A stretch of 64,000 nt of DNA from Spartobacteria bacterium. GTDB taxonomy: Bacteria > Verrucomicrobiota > Verrucomicrobiia > Chthoniobacterales > Chthoniobacteraceae. The position numbers and the translations under genes were made by a program. Below the pieces are notes generated by a model. It was given only the letters and a program-made list of their open reading frames with translations, did not search any database and was not told where the DNA came from. The stretch covers positions 124,001 through 188,000 of the forward strand of contig JAJPII010000016.1 of assembly GCA_021324825.1 (NCBI GenBank). The letters are read 5' to 3'. Shown here one piece after another: positions 25,791-35,568 of the stretch. Position 1 is the first letter of the stretch. Each line of letters opens with the position of its first letter.

Positions 25791-28052
25791 TCAGGAAAGT
25801 CCGGTCGAGAAGGCCGGTTCGCCCAGGGGATCGGTCTCGCGAGGTTCGTTGCCCTCGGGTTTGAACTCCGAGGCTCGCTTTTTTCCTTCTTCGATTTGCG
25901 CCGGCGTCATTTGCGGCAGTATGGCGTTCAGATTCACCGCGGCCCTGGCTTTCGGGTCGGGTTCGTCCTGGGCCATCGCGAGCGTATACCACTTATAGGC
26001 TTCCACGAGGTCTTGCCGGACGCCCTCTCCCCGGGCCAGGGCGTAACCCAGCGCGTTTTCACCGCGGGAGTTCCCTTGGACAGCCGAGAGCCTGAACCAT
26101 TTCGCCGCTTGCGCCGGGTCGGCCGGGACCCCTTCGCCACGCTCGTAACGCAGTCCCATGGAAAACTCGGCGTTGGGTTCACCCTGGTCGGCCGCTTTGC
26201 CAAGCCATTTCAGACCCTCTTGCGGATTCTTCGGCACGCCTGCGCCATTCCAAAAAGTGTAGCCGAGAGCCGCTTCCGCATCCCTGTCTCCCTGCTCGGC
26301 GGCTTTCTGGCACAGGGCGAAAGCCTTCGCGGGGTCCTTTTCGACGCCCGTGCCCGAGCCGTACATCCAGCCGAGCAGGAACTCGCCTTTCTTGTCCCCG
26401 GCATCCGCCGCTTTTTGCAGCCACGCGAGGGCCTGCGCCGGATCCTTTTGGACGCCCTGTCCGCGCAGGAAACCGAGTCCAAGGATCGCCTGCGCGCGGC
26501 CGTTTCCCTGGGTCGCCGCTTTCTTCAGCCATTCCATCGCTTTGGCTTGATCTTTTTCGACGCCAAGGCCGTTAAAATAGGCGAGTCCAATTTGCAACTG
26601 GGACTCCGGGCGGCCCTGGTTCGCCGCCTTTTCGAACCACATGGCGGCCTGGTTCCAGTCTTTGAAGACTTCGTCCCCCTTCGCATAAATCTTGCCGAGG
26701 CTTTCTTCCGCATCCGCATCGGCTCCGTCCGCCGCCTTGCGGAGCCAGTTCAAGGATTCCCCACGGTTCCGGCCCATCCATTTCCCCTCCCATAAAAAGC
26801 AGGCAAGCTCCTGCTGCGCCTGCGCGTCGGAGGCGTCCGCCCTTCGCCTCAGCAGTTTTTCGAAGTCCTCGGGCTTTTCCGGCGCGGCCATGCCCTTCAG
26901 GTAGTAAAAGGCGAGCAGGTGTTGCGCCTGGCGGTAGCCGTGGGAAGAGGCTTTCTCCAGCCATTTCACCTCCGCGCCGGGGTCTTTCGCCACGCCGGAA
27001 CCATTATGGTAACACAACGCAAGGTTGTACTCCGCCAGGGGCGCTCCCTGGTCGGCCGCTTTCTGGAACCAGGACACCGCGGTCGCGGGGTCGCGAGGAT
27101 AGAGGAGCATTCCGAGGTCGCATTGCGCGGCGGCCATGCCGGTCTGGGCGGCCTTGGTGAAAAGCTTCTCCGCTTCCTGCTTGTCCTGGGGGACGATGTG
27201 CCCGTTTACATACCAGGCGCCGAGGTCAACTTCCGCCGGCGGAAATTCGGACGCGGCCGCCCGTTTCATCAAGTCCAGCGCTCTCGCCGGGTCTTTAGCC
27301 ACAAGCTTTCCTTCGTCATAAAGGTGAGCCAGCACCAGGCGCGCCTGGGCGTTTCCGTTCCCCGCCTCCGTTTGCAGTTTGGCGACGCCGGTGGCCGTGT
27401 AGCCGGACTGGATGGCTTTCACCGCGATCAGCACCGGGTCGTTGCTCGGGCGTGGCACGGAGGCGTTGAGTTGCGCCACGTCTATTTTCAGCGGGGCGGG
27501 CGGCGCGGAAGTCTTCGCGGCCCGGGCGCCGGGATTCCCGATCGTCAATCCGTTCAGAAACCGCTCCGCTCCGGGCCGGTATTTTTCCGAGACTTCCGCG
27601 GGCATGAAAACCACGCTTTGAACAGTCCCTTCCGGGCCGGTGTAGATATAATCGAAAAAGACGCTCCGGACGTTCTTGACGACTCCCGCCAGGCTTAGGA
27701 AGAGCACATTCCTGCCGTCAAGCGTCCTGACTTCCACGGAAGTGAGGTCGACCTCCGGGTAGGTGGAGCGGAAGTGTTCCAGCGCGGCTCTCGGCAGAGT
27801 GTCGAAAGCGACAACCGAAGGTTCCGCGCTGATGATCGCGCCGGCCTTGCCGCTGACGTGCTCGAATTCCATCTTGAATAGATCGTCCGTGTTCGGATGC
27901 GGCTTCCACTCCTTTGGATCGATCCAGACGCCGAAATTCGCCCGTGTCGCGCTATAATGGTCGGTCGCCCCCGCGGGCTTCTTGACGACCTTCTCCGCGG
28001 CGAGCGCGCAGGCCGCCAACGCGAGCAACAGGCAGACGGCCCGGTAAAACAT
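25791..28052 (-). CDS. Exported Sel1-repeat protein, 753 aa
   Basis: ATG 28052 gives a signal peptide (MFYRAVCLLLALAACALAAE). After an N-terminal domain of about 180 residues with no recognised family, the protein contains about thirteen 36-residue Sel1-like repeats (pattern A..W..KAA.QG...A...LG..Y..G.GV.KD), for example AMEWLKKAATQGNGRAQAIL and AFALCQKAAEQGDRDAEAAL. Sel1 arrays form alpha-superhelical protein-binding surfaces and often act in envelope signalling. The gene starts 5 bp after the stop of the Nudix gene upstream, so the two are likely co-transcribed. Confidence 0.92.
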   Translation of the reverse strand: MFYRAVCLLLALAACALAAEKVVKKPAGATDHYSATRANFGVWIDPKEWKPHPNTDDLFKMEFEHVSGKAGAIISAEPSVVAFDTLPRAALEHFRSTYPEVDLTSVEVRTLDGRNVLFLSLAGVVKNVRSVFFDYIYTGPEGTVQSVVFMPAEVSEKYRPGAERFLNGLTIGNPGARAAKTSAPPAPLKIDVAQLNASVPRPSNDPVLIAVKAIQSGYTATGVAKLQTEAGNGNAQARLVLAHLYDEGKLVAKDPARALDLMKRAAASEFPPAEVDLGAWYVNGHIVPQDKQEAEKLFTKAAQTGMAAAQCDLGMLLYPRDPATAVSWFQKAADQGAPLAEYNLALCYHNGSGVAKDPGAEVKWLEKASSHGYRQAQHLLAFYYLKGMAAPEKPEDFEKLLRRRADASDAQAQQELACFLWEGKWMGRNRGESLNWLRKAADGADADAEESLGKIYAKGDEVFKDWNQAAMWFEKAANQGRPESQLQIGLAYFNGLGVEKDQAKAMEWLKKAATQGNGRAQAILGLGFLRGQGVQKDPAQALAWLQKAADAGDKKGEFLLGWMYGSGTGVEKDPAKAFALCQKAAEQGDRDAEAALGYTFWNGAGVPKNPQEGLKWLGKAADQGEPNAEFSMGLRYERGEGVPADPAQAAKWFRLSAVQGNSRGENALGYALARGEGVRQDLVEAYKWYTLAMAQDEPDPKARAAVNLNAILPQMTPAQIEEGKKRASEFKPEGNEPRETDPLGEPAFSTGLS

Positions 28053-28057
28053 GCGTT

Positions 28058-28675
28058 TCAGCGAGGCCGCCCTTGGATCGCGTCCAGCGAATCCAGGCAA
28101 AGCTGCGACCACGTTTCCAGGTTCTCCCGTTTTGCCCGCAGTTCCTCCGGCGTCAGGAACGCCAGGCCCGTGATCATTGCCTCGCGCTTGCCGACCTGGG
28201 CGGTCTCGAGTTCGAAAAGATGGACGACGCCGAGATGCACCCGGCCCACTTCCGTCGTGTCGTCATTGAGAAGCGCGACGATGCGGTTCGTATAAGGCGT
28301 TTCGACGCGAAGTTCCTCCTCGACCTCGCGCCGCACGCCCGCGAGATACGCCTCCCGGTCGAGAGCGAACAACCCTTCATCCATGTCGTTCATGTGGCCG
28401 CCGATGCCGATGGAGCCTTTCGCCGCCAGCCGCTGTTCGCCGCTCTTCTTGCCGCGCACGTAGTGGAGGATTTTCCCCCCGTGCGAAAGCAGCGCGTACG
28501 GGATGATCTGCTTGAACGCGGGGTCCGTCTCCGCGATCGAGCGCGCCATGAAGAAATTGTTTTCGCGCGAAAGCAGCGCGGGCAGGTAGCGATCCACGTC
28601 AAAACTCAGGCCGTGGAAAACGCCGAGCTTCTCCAGCAACGAACGCCGGACAACGAGAACCATTTCTTCTTTCAT
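28058..28675 (-). CDS. Nudix-domain hydrolase, 205 aa
   Basis: A Nudix fold is indicated by the segment from IGIGGHMNDMDEG to REVEEELRVETP, which gives the Nudix box with the REVEEEL core that binds divalent cation. Upstream sequence YALLSHGGKILHYVRGK forms the preceding strands. The N-terminal 50 residues are typical of the predicted-phosphoesterase subgroup that starts with VLVVRRSLLEKLG. The substrate, presumably a nucleoside diphosphate derivative, cannot be inferred. Confidence 0.85.
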   Translation of the reverse strand: MKEEMVLVVRRSLLEKLGVFHGLSFDVDRYLPALLSRENNFFMARSIAETDPAFKQIIPYALLSHGGKILHYVRGKKSGEQRLAAKGSIGIGGHMNDMDEGLFALDREAYLAGVRREVEEELRVETPYTNRIVALLNDDTTEVGRVHLGVVHLFELETAQVGKREAMITGLAFLTPEELRAKRENLETWSQLCLDSLDAIQGRPR

Positions 28676-28705
28676 CGCAGTCCGGGAGTCTCGGGGAAAC
28701 GCGCG

Positions 28706-29281
28706 CTACTTCTCAAGGTATTTTTGCAAACGCACCCGCAGGTCGGCCCGCGCGCGGAACAGGACGCTCTTCACCGCCGGTACGGAGAGCTTAAGCACCC
28801 CGCCGATCTCCTCGTAGGAAAGCTCCTCGTACCGCCGCAGGATGATGGCCATGCGCTGCGTCTCCGGCAGCGATTCGATGGCCTCGCGGATGGCGCGCTG
28901 CAACTCGCCCTCCAGCATGCTCGCGTCCGGCGCGCTGCCGGCCGTGTCCGCCGTCTGCGTAAAGGCGTTTTCCTCCTCCCGGTCCAGCGAAGTGACGGGA
29001 TGCCGCTTCCGGCGCCGCATCTCGTTGAAAACCAGGTTCCGCGTGATCTTGAAAAGCCAGGTCGTGAACTTCGCGGACGGCTCGTAGCGCGGCGCGGATT
29101 TCCAGACCCGTATGAACACCTGTTGCGCGATGTCCTCCGCGTCGGTCTCGTCGCCCAGCATCTTCGCCACCGTGCCGACGACCCTCGCCTGGTGCGCCTC
29201 GATCAACTCCCGCAAGGCCTCCATGTCCCCGGTCTTGAGCCGTTCCATCAGGAGGAGGTCGCGAGCATGGTCGTCGCTCAT
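28706..29281 (-). CDS. ECF-type RNA polymerase sigma factor, 191 aa
   Basis: ATG 29281 (MSDDHARDLLL) is preferred over an upstream in-frame start that would overlap the divergent promoter region. Sigma region 2 is present (EAHQARVVGTVAKMLG, DAEDIAQQVFIRVWKSAPRY, FTTWLFKITRNLVFNEMRRR) and region 4 is a clear helix-turn-helix (LPETQRMAIILRRYEELSYE, then VPAVKSVLFRARADLR). No anti-sigma gene is adjacent. It is transcribed away from mqnE. Confidence 0.94.
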   Translation of the reverse strand: MSDDHARDLLLMERLKTGDMEALRELIEAHQARVVGTVAKMLGDETDAEDIAQQVFIRVWKSAPRYEPSAKFTTWLFKITRNLVFNEMRRRKRHPVTSLDREEENAFTQTADTAGSAPDASMLEGELQRAIREAIESLPETQRMAIILRRYEELSYEEIGGVLKLSVPAVKSVLFRARADLRVRLQKYLEK

Positions 29282-29351
29282 CGCGTGGGGGAACTCATGG
29301 TCGTATTTGCAAATAGTTTCAACACATGGAAAGCTGCGCCAGAAAAATCCC

Positions 29352-30473
29352 ATGATTCCGGCCCTGCTTCCCACCGATCTCCGCCCCATTTACGACAAGG
29401 TGGCCGCGGGCGGGCGGATCAGCGACGCCGACGCGCTCACTCTTTACGCCTCGACCGATCTGAACGCCATCGGGGCGATCGCGAACATCACCCGGGAACG
29501 ATACAACGGCAACGTGGCGACCTACATCGTAAACCGCTACATCAATTACTCGAACATCTGCGTCCTCTCCTGCCAGTTCTGCGCCTTCGCGGCGAAAAAG
29601 CGGGACGAGCACGCCTTCGAGATGGCCGTCCCCGAGATCATCTCCTTCGCGCGCGCCGCCCTGGAGGAAGGCATCACGGAGATACACATGGTCGGCGGGC
29701 TGCACCCCACCCTGCCGAAGGAATGGTATCTCGATCTCCTGCGGGGCCTGCGCGCGCTCGATCCGAACCTCCATATCAAAGCCTTCACCGCCATCGAAGT
29801 CCGCCACCTCGCCCGGCGCATCTTCAAGATGTCCATCCGCGAGACGCTGGAAGCGTTGCGCGAAGCGGGCCTCGGTTCGCTCACCGGCGGAGGCGCGGAA
29901 ATATTCGACGCCGAAGTGCGCGACCGCATCTGCCGCGGCAAGGAGAGCGGCGAGGAATGGCTCGATGTCCATCGCGTCTGGCACCAGATGGGCGAAAGGA
30001 GCACCTGCACCATGCTCTACGGCCACATCGAGACCCACGCGCAACGGGTCGGCCACCTGCGGCAACTGCGCGAATTGCAGGACGAAACGCGCGGCTTCAC
30101 CGGGTTCATCCCGTTCGCCTTCGTCCCGGAAACGACCTCCCTGGCGCACGTCAAACCCGCCTCCGGCTTCGAGGAACTGCGGAACCTCGCCGTGAGCCGC
30201 ATCTACCTCGATAATTTTGAACACGTCACCGCGTATTGGATAAGCCTGGGCCTGCCCCTCGCGCAGATATCCCTCAACTACGGCGTCGACGACCTGCACG
30301 GCACCATCATGGAGGAAAAGATATTCCACATGGCCGGCGCGAAGACCCCGCAATCGCAAACCGTCGAAAAACTCGAACGCGCCATCCGGGAAGCGGGCCG
30401 GGAACCCGCGCAGCGCGACAGCTACTACCGCCGCATCGCGGGCGCCGCGCCGCGGGAACTCGTCTGCGCTTGA
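29352..30473 (+). CDS. mqnE: Aminofutalosine synthase (radical SAM)
   Basis: Second step of the futalosine pathway to menaquinone: joins enolpyruvyl-benzoate to an adenosyl radical from SAM. ATG 29352 gives a 373-aa protein. It carries the [4Fe-4S] cysteines in CVLSCQFC (C-x3-C-x2-C), then MVGGLHPTLP, HIKAFTAIEV, LTGGGAEIFD, GEEWLDVHR and TMLYGHIET, a segment order diagnostic for MqnE rather than MqnC. The stop overlaps the start of mqnA (TTGA). The remaining mqnB, C and D genes are not in the window. Confidence 0.94.
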   Translation: MIPALLPTDLRPIYDKVAAGGRISDADALTLYASTDLNAIGAIANITRERYNGNVATYIVNRYINYSNICVLSCQFCAFAAKKRDEHAFEMAVPEIISFARAALEEGITEIHMVGGLHPTLPKEWYLDLLRGLRALDPNLHIKAFTAIEVRHLARRIFKMSIRETLEALREAGLGSLTGGGAEIFDAEVRDRICRGKESGEEWLDVHRVWHQMGERSTCTMLYGHIETHAQRVGHLRQLRELQDETRGFTGFIPFAFVPETTSLAHVKPASGFEELRNLAVSRIYLDNFEHVTAYWISLGLPLAQISLNYGVDDLHGTIMEEKIFHMAGAKTPQSQTVEKLERAIREAGREPAQRDSYYRRIAGAAPRELVCA

Positions 30474-31231
30474 GCGCGCATCCCGAACTGGACGCCGTCA
30501 GGATCGGCTGTGTCCAATATCTCAACGCCGCGCCGCTTATATACGGGTGCGACAGCGCGGTTCGCTTCGATCACCCCGCGAACCTGGCGCACGCGCTCTC
30601 GCTGGGCGCGCTCGATGTCGCCCTCGTTCCTGTATACGAACTTTTTTCGCGGCCAGGTTACCGCATCGTTGACGGCGTCTCCATCTCCTCGCGCGGCCCC
30701 GTCCTCAGCGTCTTCCTCGCGTACCAAGGCGAATTGCGGGACATAAAATCCGTCGCGCTCGATCCCGCCTCGCTCACCTCCTCGCACTTGATACAATGCC
30801 TGCTGGCCGAATACCGCGGCCTGTTTCCAAGCTATTCCGGCGGAAACGGCGCCGCGCGACTCCTCATCGGAAACCAGGCGCTCGACTTCCGGCGGGAACG
30901 CGGCGCTGCATTCCGCTATCTGGACCTGGGGGAGGAATGGACATCGCGCACAGGGCTGCCGTTCGTCTACGCGTTATGGCTGCTCCGGCCCGAAACGCCG
31001 AATCCCAAATGCGTGGCGGACGCCCTGCGCCGCATCAAGGCTGAAGGCATTGCACACGTGCCGGAGATCGCGGAAGGGCAGCGCGATCCCGCGTTCTGCG
31101 AACACTATCTGCGCGAATGCGTCCGTTACGACCTTGGCGAGCCCGAAAAAGCCGGGATGCTAAAATTCCGCGCCCTGCTGGTAAAGTATGGCTTCGTGAG
31201 CGCGTCCGAAGCTTCGTTGGGATTCATCTAA
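30470..31231 (+). CDS. mqnA: Chorismate dehydratase, futalosine pathway
   Basis: Converts chorismate to 3-enolpyruvyl-benzoate, the entry step of the futalosine pathway. The 253-aa product shows the family pattern RIGCVQYLNAAPLIYG, LSLGALDVALVPVYEL, ISSRGPVLSVFL and GNQALDFR, with a periplasmic-binding-protein-like fold. No ATG is available at a sensible place; TTG 30470, which shares bases with the mqnE stop, gives the expected length. The order mqnE-mqnA and the overlap indicate a coupled operon. Confidence 0.9.
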   Translation: MSAHPELDAVRIGCVQYLNAAPLIYGCDSAVRFDHPANLAHALSLGALDVALVPVYELFSRPGYRIVDGVSISSRGPVLSVFLAYQGELRDIKSVALDPASLTSSHLIQCLLAEYRGLFPSYSGGNGAARLLIGNQALDFRRERGAAFRYLDLGEEWTSRTGLPFVYALWLLRPETPNPKCVADALRRIKAEGIAHVPEIAEGQRDPAFCEHYLRECVRYDLGEPEKAGMLKFRALLVKYGFVSASEASLGFI

Positions 31232-31643
31232 CCGCCCTGGTGCCAAGGGTTCCGCGATTGTGTGTCGTCGAAACTCCGGTTACCGTGCATGAGCAGCAAT
31301 GAGCACGATTCAGGAAATTAAAGCGGCGATTAACCGCCTCGATCCGCGACGCGCGCTCTGCTTCCGGCGAAGTTATTCGCCATGGAAGGGCTTTATCTTC
31401 GACGGGAGGACGACAATTGGCTCCGGCGTCGCGCGAAGCTTGTCCGGGCTGATTTTGTTCAGGAAATTGGCGAACACTGGTCGCGCAGGCCGCTTCACTT
31501 GAACCGCGTGGCCGCTTAGTTAGCTATGTTCTTCCTCACAAACCGAAGCCGCCGGAGAGTTCTTTTCTGTCCGAGAAGCGCTTATTCCTTGCCAGCGTTG
31601 CTCTCCAGTCTAGGAGGGGCTTCGCAGTTAGTACACGGCATCC
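31232..31643. other. About 410 bp with no convincing gene; possible decayed antitoxin-like frame
   Basis: The only coding hint is a 67-codon plus-strand frame at 31299-31502. Its first 17 residues (MSTIQEIKAAINRLDPR) resemble the start of many small antitoxin-like proteins, but the rest is low-complexity and unlike any such protein. Another frame opens at an ATG near 31381 and reads MEGLYLRREDDNWLRRRAK before ending at TAG near 31517, which could be a shifted continuation. No RNA gene or clear terminator is visible. Confidence 0.35.
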
Positions 31644-33839
31644 TCAAATCATCCCGGCGATTTTTCTTGCGGTCCAGTAGATCGCCAGCAGCAGCACGAT
31701 GGCAGCGCCGGACCACCATTCGCTCCAGAGACGCCACCGTTTCTCCATCGGCGCTGGTTCCGGCAGCAAAGAGATTTTTTGCACGATGCTCTCGATGTCG
31801 CCGGTTCCTCCCGAGACGCCGTTGGTTATCTCCGCCAGCTCGCGCAGGACGGGCAGGTTCGCGGGGTCGCCGATTTTTTCACGCGTGGGGTGCGAGACGA
31901 GGATGTGCGTTTCTAGCTGCTGGCCGCCGTTTTCATTGAGGACAACGAGTTTGTAATCGCCGCCCTCGCGCGGTTCGAAGCTGCTCTTGAAGACTCCCCA
32001 GCCGCCGGGCGATGCGGCGAATTCCACGCGCTCGGTCGTCGCCGAAGGGGCGCGGATGCTTGCGGTGACGTGCCCTTTCTCGATGGGGAAGCCGCTTGCG
32101 TCGAATACGGTGGCGAGCAGGAAAACGGTGTCGCCCTTGCGCGGATCCTCGGGGCTGAAGCTGAGGCGGATGCGTTCGCCTTGGGCGAGGTGGCGCTGGT
32201 GGGCCATCCAGCGGACGACCTGGCCCCAGAAACGGTAGTGGTATTTGTCCTCGACGCCGCGCCGCCAGCGCCACGCGGCATCGGAGCCGAGGTAGAGGAC
32301 TTTTCCGTTTCCGTACGGCCGCGTCACCAGGAGCGGTTCGCGCCCGCTCTCGACGCGCAACGAGGAGTGCACGGCCAGGATTTCGGAACCCGGACGGCTT
32401 TTTTTGACGGCGGCGGACCAGTAGAAGCCGGGCAGGTTTTTCCAGACTTCGGCGTTGGTCGCTTCATCCGGCGCGAGCATGGTGAGGAGGTGCGCCCGAC
32501 CGGCGCTGGTGAGCACGAAATGGGATTCGAGCGCGCTTGCGTCGCCGCGCGGCCTGGAGTCGTCGAACTCGACCGGCAGAAGGTCGGCGAGAGGGCTGTT
32601 TGACAATGTCAGCTCGCGTCCGCGCAGCCCCGGCACGAGGACGAGGCCGCTGCCTTGTTGTTCGACGAGGCCTTTCAACAGCGTGAGGTCCTGGCTGGTC
32701 AGTTCGCCGCCGCCGAGGCCGACGTCGCCCAGAAAGACGACGTCGAATTTGGAGAGCAGATCCTTGCCGGATGGGAACGCGGGGATGTAATCGAGACCGG
32801 CGCCGGGTTCCATGCCGGGATGAAGCAGGAGGCATTGGACGTTGACGCCGGGGTCGCGCGCGAGGGCGTTGCGCAGGTAGCGGTATTCCCAGCGCGGCTG
32901 CGAATCGACCACGAGAACCTGGAGCGTCTCCGTGCGAATAGAGATGCGAAAAGTTTGCTCGTTGTTGTCGGCAAGCGCTTCGTCGGGCTCGACCGGCAGC
33001 TTCAGCGAGAGGTCGTACGCGCCGGCGTCGACGGGCGACCAGACGAGCGAGTCCTGCACTTCGCCGAACGCGGGGATGGTGACGGGCTTCGAGGCGGCCA
33101 CGCCGTCGGGCGAGTAGAGGGAGACGGCGCTCTTCACTTCGCGCGGAAGCGAACTCCGGATTCTGAAGGGGATGGAGATTTGTTCGCCGAGGAGCCCGTA
33201 GGCGGGCGTCGTGGCGTGTTCCACCGCGAGGTCGGGCAGGGGCGTTTCGCTGCCGATGCCCACCGTGTAGATGGGGATGTTGCGGGCGCGGTATTTGCCG
33301 GCGGCGGTCGCGGGCGGGTCGCCCATGTTCCAGTCGCCGTCGGAAAGGAGCAGGACGGCTTTCAGGTTTTCATCGCGCCGCAGGATTTTTTCCAGGGCGG
33401 CGTCGATGTCGGTGCCTTCCTCGGCGGGCGGCGCGGGCTTTCCAAAGTCCTCCAGCGTCACCTTGCCCCTGGTCTCGAGCGGCTTCCAGAATCGCGCGTC
33501 CTGTTTCCCGCGCAGCCACGCGGCGCGCGTGATGACGCTCTTCGCGTCGAGCGCCACGTCCCGAGTTTTCATGCTGCCGGAGGCGTCTGTGAGGACGACG
33601 ACGCGCGGCTCTTGGGTGCGCGGGATTTCACGCGCGGCCTCGGGTTTCAGAAGCGCCGCGCAGAGAAGCGTGAGGGCCAGCATCCGCACGCATTCGATGG
33701 CGAGGATCGCGTTGCCGCCGCCGCGCCTGCGCCATTGGACGGCGGAGAGGAGAAGCGAGGCGATCCAGACAAGCGCGCCGAAGAATAGGATGGGGGGCGA
33801 GGCGGTGAAGGACCAGCGGATCACGGTTGCAGACAGCAA
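31644..33839 (-). CDS. Membrane VWA-domain protein, 731 aa
   Basis: Two N-terminal helices (about residues 15-35 and 45-65) and one C-terminal helix (AAIVLLLAIYWTARKIAG) flank a large extracytoplasmic part. A von Willebrand factor A domain begins RVVVLTDASGSMKTRD, with an intact MIDAS motif (DxSxS), and continues to LKAVLLLSDGDWNMGDPP. Further on there is a glutamine-amidotransferase-like domain (FDVVFLGDVGLGG, YGNGKVLYLGSDAAWRW), an arrangement common in Planctomycetes/Verrucomicrobia. The function is not established. The start is 67 bp from the GTG of the divergent ARC ATPase gene. Confidence 0.87.
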   Translation of the reverse strand: MLSATVIRWSFTASPPILFFGALVWIASLLLSAVQWRRRGGGNAILAIECVRMLALTLLCAALLKPEAAREIPRTQEPRVVVLTDASGSMKTRDVALDAKSVITRAAWLRGKQDARFWKPLETRGKVTLEDFGKPAPPAEEGTDIDAALEKILRRDENLKAVLLLSDGDWNMGDPPATAAGKYRARNIPIYTVGIGSETPLPDLAVEHATTPAYGLLGEQISIPFRIRSSLPREVKSAVSLYSPDGVAASKPVTIPAFGEVQDSLVWSPVDAGAYDLSLKLPVEPDEALADNNEQTFRISIRTETLQVLVVDSQPRWEYRYLRNALARDPGVNVQCLLLHPGMEPGAGLDYIPAFPSGKDLLSKFDVVFLGDVGLGGGELTSQDLTLLKGLVEQQGSGLVLVPGLRGRELTLSNSPLADLLPVEFDDSRPRGDASALESHFVLTSAGRAHLLTMLAPDEATNAEVWKNLPGFYWSAAVKKSRPGSEILAVHSSLRVESGREPLLVTRPYGNGKVLYLGSDAAWRWRRGVEDKYHYRFWGQVVRWMAHQRHLAQGERIRLSFSPEDPRKGDTVFLLATVFDASGFPIEKGHVTASIRAPSATTERVEFAASPGGWGVFKSSFEPREGGDYKLVVLNENGGQQLETHILVSHPTREKIGDPANLPVLRELAEITNGVSGGTGDIESIVQKISLLPEPAPMEKRWRLWSEWWSGAAIVLLLAIYWTARKIAGMI

Positions 33840-33906
33840 ATCACGGCGCGGGGAAATGGGAAGCCGATTTGCGGCTTGCCGGGCCGCGGTTTATAATCGG
33901 TTCACG

Positions 33907-35568
33907 GTGCGGGAAGATTCTTCATTCGAAGCGGATGACGCTTTCTCCAGTTCGGAAAAGCTGGACCGGATCCTTTTCTCCTTGAAGGACGACGAGCCGC
34001 TGCGGCGCGCCCTGCAGGATTTGCGGGCGAGCGTGGCCGAGGAGGAGGAGACGATCGCCGAGGCGCGGCAGACGCTTGAGAAGATGGAGCAGATCATCAA
34101 GAAGGTCACTTCGCCCGCGAACCGCATCGGCACGTATCTCGGCAGCCCCAACAAGGAGACGGCGCAGATCGTCGTGGGCGGCTCGGACTACTATTGCAAC
34201 GTCGATCCGCGCATCCCCGCCGCCAGGCTCAAGAAGGGCGTGCGCGTCCTGGTCAACGAGGCTTACGTCATCGTGGGCGATCTCGGCTACGACACGGCGG
34301 GGCCGGTCACGAAGATCACGGAGATCATCGGCGGCGAGCGGCTCCGGGTGGGGAGCGAACACGGGATGCAATCGCTCGTGCTCCAGCGGAGCGCGGATTT
34401 GATGAAGCGAAATCTCAAGGTCGGCGACGAGGTGCGCGTCGATGCGAATTTCCGCGTCGCGCTCGAAGTGCTGGACCGCCCGCACAGCGAGGATCATTTT
34501 TTGGACACCGTGCCGGAACTGCCCTGGGAGAAGGTCGGCGGCCAGCAGGAAGCCTTGCGCGCGATCCAGGACGCCATCGAGCTGCCGCTGCTGCATCCCG
34601 GCCTCTTCGCCCGTTTCCAGCACGCCACGCCGAAGGGGTTTCTGCTCTACGGCCCGCCCGGCTGCGGCAAGACGCTCATCGGCAAGGCCACGGCCTACAA
34701 TCTCACCGCGAAGCTGAAACAGGAGACCGGCGAGGAGATGAGCGAGTATTTCATGCACATCAAGGGGCCGGAAATACTGAACATGTGGGTGGGCGAATCC
34801 GAACGCATGGTGCGGGAAATCTTCGCCACCGCGCGCGAAAAGCGGAAGGAGGGCTTCATGCCCTTCCTCTTCATCGACGAGGCGGAGAGTATCCTCGGCA
34901 CGCGGCGGGCCTCGCGGTATTCGAACATCCTCTCGACGCTCGTGCCGATGTTCTGCACCGAGATGGACGGCATCGATTCGCTCAACGAGGTGGTCATCAT
35001 CCTCGCGTCCAATCGCGCCGATCTCATTGACCCGGCCATCCTGCGCCCGGGGCGCATCGACCGGAAGATCAAGGTCAACCGGCCCGACAAGGACGCCGCG
35101 CGCGAGATTTACAAGATATACCTCGCCCGGGATTTGCCGTATGAACCCGCGCTGGTGCGCGACAAGGGAGGGGTTCCCGAGGCGATCGACTACCTTGTCG
35201 GCAAGGCCATCGACCTCCAGTTCTCGCACCGGGAGGAAAACCGCTTCCTGGAAGTTCTGCTGCGCAGCGGGCGCAAGGACATCCTTTACAGGGGCGACCT
35301 CGTCAGCGGCGCGCTCATCGCCTCCGTCGTCGAACGCGCGAAGAGCTTCGCCATCAAGCGCGCCATCGCGACCTTGCAGGAGGAAGGCATCAGCGAAAGC
35401 GACGTGCGTCTTTCCCTCGAAGCCGAATACGCCGAGAACGACATCTTCCCGCCCACGGACATCACGGAGGATTGGCTGAAGCTCATCGACTACGATTCGG
35501 AGAACGTCGTAAAGGTCTCGCCCATCCGCCCCGGGCCGAAGCCGCGCGCCGCGAGTCCCGTCATCTGA
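33907..35568 (+). CDS. Proteasome-associated AAA ATPase, ARC/Mpa type, without the docking tail
   Basis: GTG 33907 gives 553 aa. Order: an N-terminal coiled coil (about residues 12-60), OB-type domains (NRIGTYLGSPNKETAQIVVGG and later), then an AAA module with Walker A GPPGCGKT, Walker B FLFIDEAES, and LASNRADLIDPAILRPGRID containing sensor and arginine-finger segments. Spacing and sequence match ARC/Mpa, the unfoldase that recognises pupylated proteins through its coiled coil. Mpa/ARC normally end in a GQYL-like tail that inserts into the 20S proteasome; this one ends PRAASPVI with no Tyr. The stop TGA shares its last base with the dop ATG. No prcA, prcB or pup gene is in the window. Confidence 0.9.
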   Translation: MREDSSFEADDAFSSSEKLDRILFSLKDDEPLRRALQDLRASVAEEEETIAEARQTLEKMEQIIKKVTSPANRIGTYLGSPNKETAQIVVGGSDYYCNVDPRIPAARLKKGVRVLVNEAYVIVGDLGYDTAGPVTKITEIIGGERLRVGSEHGMQSLVLQRSADLMKRNLKVGDEVRVDANFRVALEVLDRPHSEDHFLDTVPELPWEKVGGQQEALRAIQDAIELPLLHPGLFARFQHATPKGFLLYGPPGCGKTLIGKATAYNLTAKLKQETGEEMSEYFMHIKGPEILNMWVGESERMVREIFATAREKRKEGFMPFLFIDEAESILGTRRASRYSNILSTLVPMFCTEMDGIDSLNEVVIILASNRADLIDPAILRPGRIDRKIKVNRPDKDAAREIYKIYLARDLPYEPALVRDKGGVPEAIDYLVGKAIDLQFSHREENRFLEVLLRSGRKDILYRGDLVSGALIASVVERAKSFAIKRAIATLQEEGISESDVRLSLEAEYAENDIFPPTDITEDWLKLIDYDSENVVKVSPIRPGPKPRAASPVI

